A stretch of DNA of 64,000 nt from Bacteroidota bacterium (lineage in GTDB: Bacteria > Bacteroidota > Bacteroidia > Bacteroidales > FEN-979): NCBI GenBank assembly GCA_026391835.1, contig JAPLDF010000041.1, positions 1-64,000 of the forward strand, read 5' to 3'. The notes below the pieces were generated by a model. That model saw only the letters and a list, made by a program, of their open reading frames with translations. It did no database searches and was not told where the DNA came from. Below, piece by piece: positions 63,853 to 64,000 of this stretch. A program made the translations under genes and the position numbers. Numbering within the stretch: the stretch's first letter is position 1; the number at the start of each line of letters is the position of its first letter.

Positions 63853-64000
63853 ATGGAACTGAATGATTTTATTAAGGATTTTGCGGATCAATTTGATGAG
63901 ACCGATTTTTCAGAATTTGCTGCTGAAACAAAATTCCGGGAATTGGAAGAGTGGAGTTCCCTGACGGGCCTTGCCCTGCTGAACATGATTAAGGCCAAGT
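63853..64000 (+). CDS. Acyl carrier protein (5' part)
   Basis: An ORF open to the window end, beginning MELNDFIKDFADQFDE. It includes the acyl-carrier core FRELEEWSSLTGLALLNMI. The Ser in WSSL is the likely phosphopantetheine site, since these ACPs have a W(D/S)SL motif in place of DSL. The start is the ATG at 63853. It is too short for the ORF track. It follows the GNAT-like gene by six bases and would carry the substrate activated by the adenylation enzyme. Confidence 0.8.
   Translation, partial: MELNDFIKDFADQFDETDFSEFAAETKFRELEEWSSLTGLALLNMIKAK

Overview
The window is a Bacteroidota chromosome segment, most likely from an environmental Bacteroidia/Bacteroidales-like lineage. The signs are type IX secretion (T9SS) C-terminal sorting domains on several surface proteins, SprB repeats, a complete Bat/MoxR operon, a DUF4783 gene, promoter-like TTG-N(16-19)-TAnnTTTG boxes, and starts without clear Shine-Dalgarno sites. 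No IS element, phage, CRISPR array, rRNA or ordinary tRNA was seen. The only RNA gene is a tmRNA.

Region 1 (1-21 kb) is mostly core genome. It holds a conserved hypothetical, a Nudix hydrolase, pyrE and a sialidase-like beta-propeller T9SS cargo protein. An eight-gene minus-strand operon follows: moxR, DUF58, a BatD/DUF4381-like gene and batA-batE. Then come rlmH, DUF4783, nadC, a YihY/BrkB membrane protein and a small polysaccharide block (flippase, FkbM methyltransferase, GT4, SAM methyltransferase).

Region 2 (21-25 kb) holds a TPR-PAS-HisKA_2 sensor kinase, gpsA and the tmRNA gene.

Region 3 (25-60 kb) is the notable part. Seven different TMTC-like proteins (multi-spanning GT-C glycosyltransferase-like domain plus TPRs) lie on both sides of a surface-protein locus. 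With them are a polyprenyl-phosphate-sugar-synthase-like GT2, a YfhO-family GT-C protein and an orphan LuxR-type response regulator. The surface locus encodes a 2850-residue protein with 28 SprB repeats, a dockerin-like segment, a cohesin-like domain and a T9SS signal. Beside it are two cohesin-Ig-T9SS paralogues, a four-cohesin-plus-dockerin protein without a T9SS signal, another cohesin-T9SS protein, a short PID-CTERM protein and a PepSY-like protein. My inference is a non-cellulosomal cohesin/dockerin surface assembly built on an SprB-like adhesin and O-glycosylated by the TMTC-like enzymes. Sequence alone cannot prove this.

Region 4 (60-64 kb) starts a glycan or metabolite decoration operon that runs off the window: two FdtA-like sugar ketoisomerase cupins, a GNAT, an NRPS-like adenylation enzyme, a second GNAT-like protein and an acyl carrier protein. 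It could add an ACP-borne acyl or aminoacyl group to an amino sugar.
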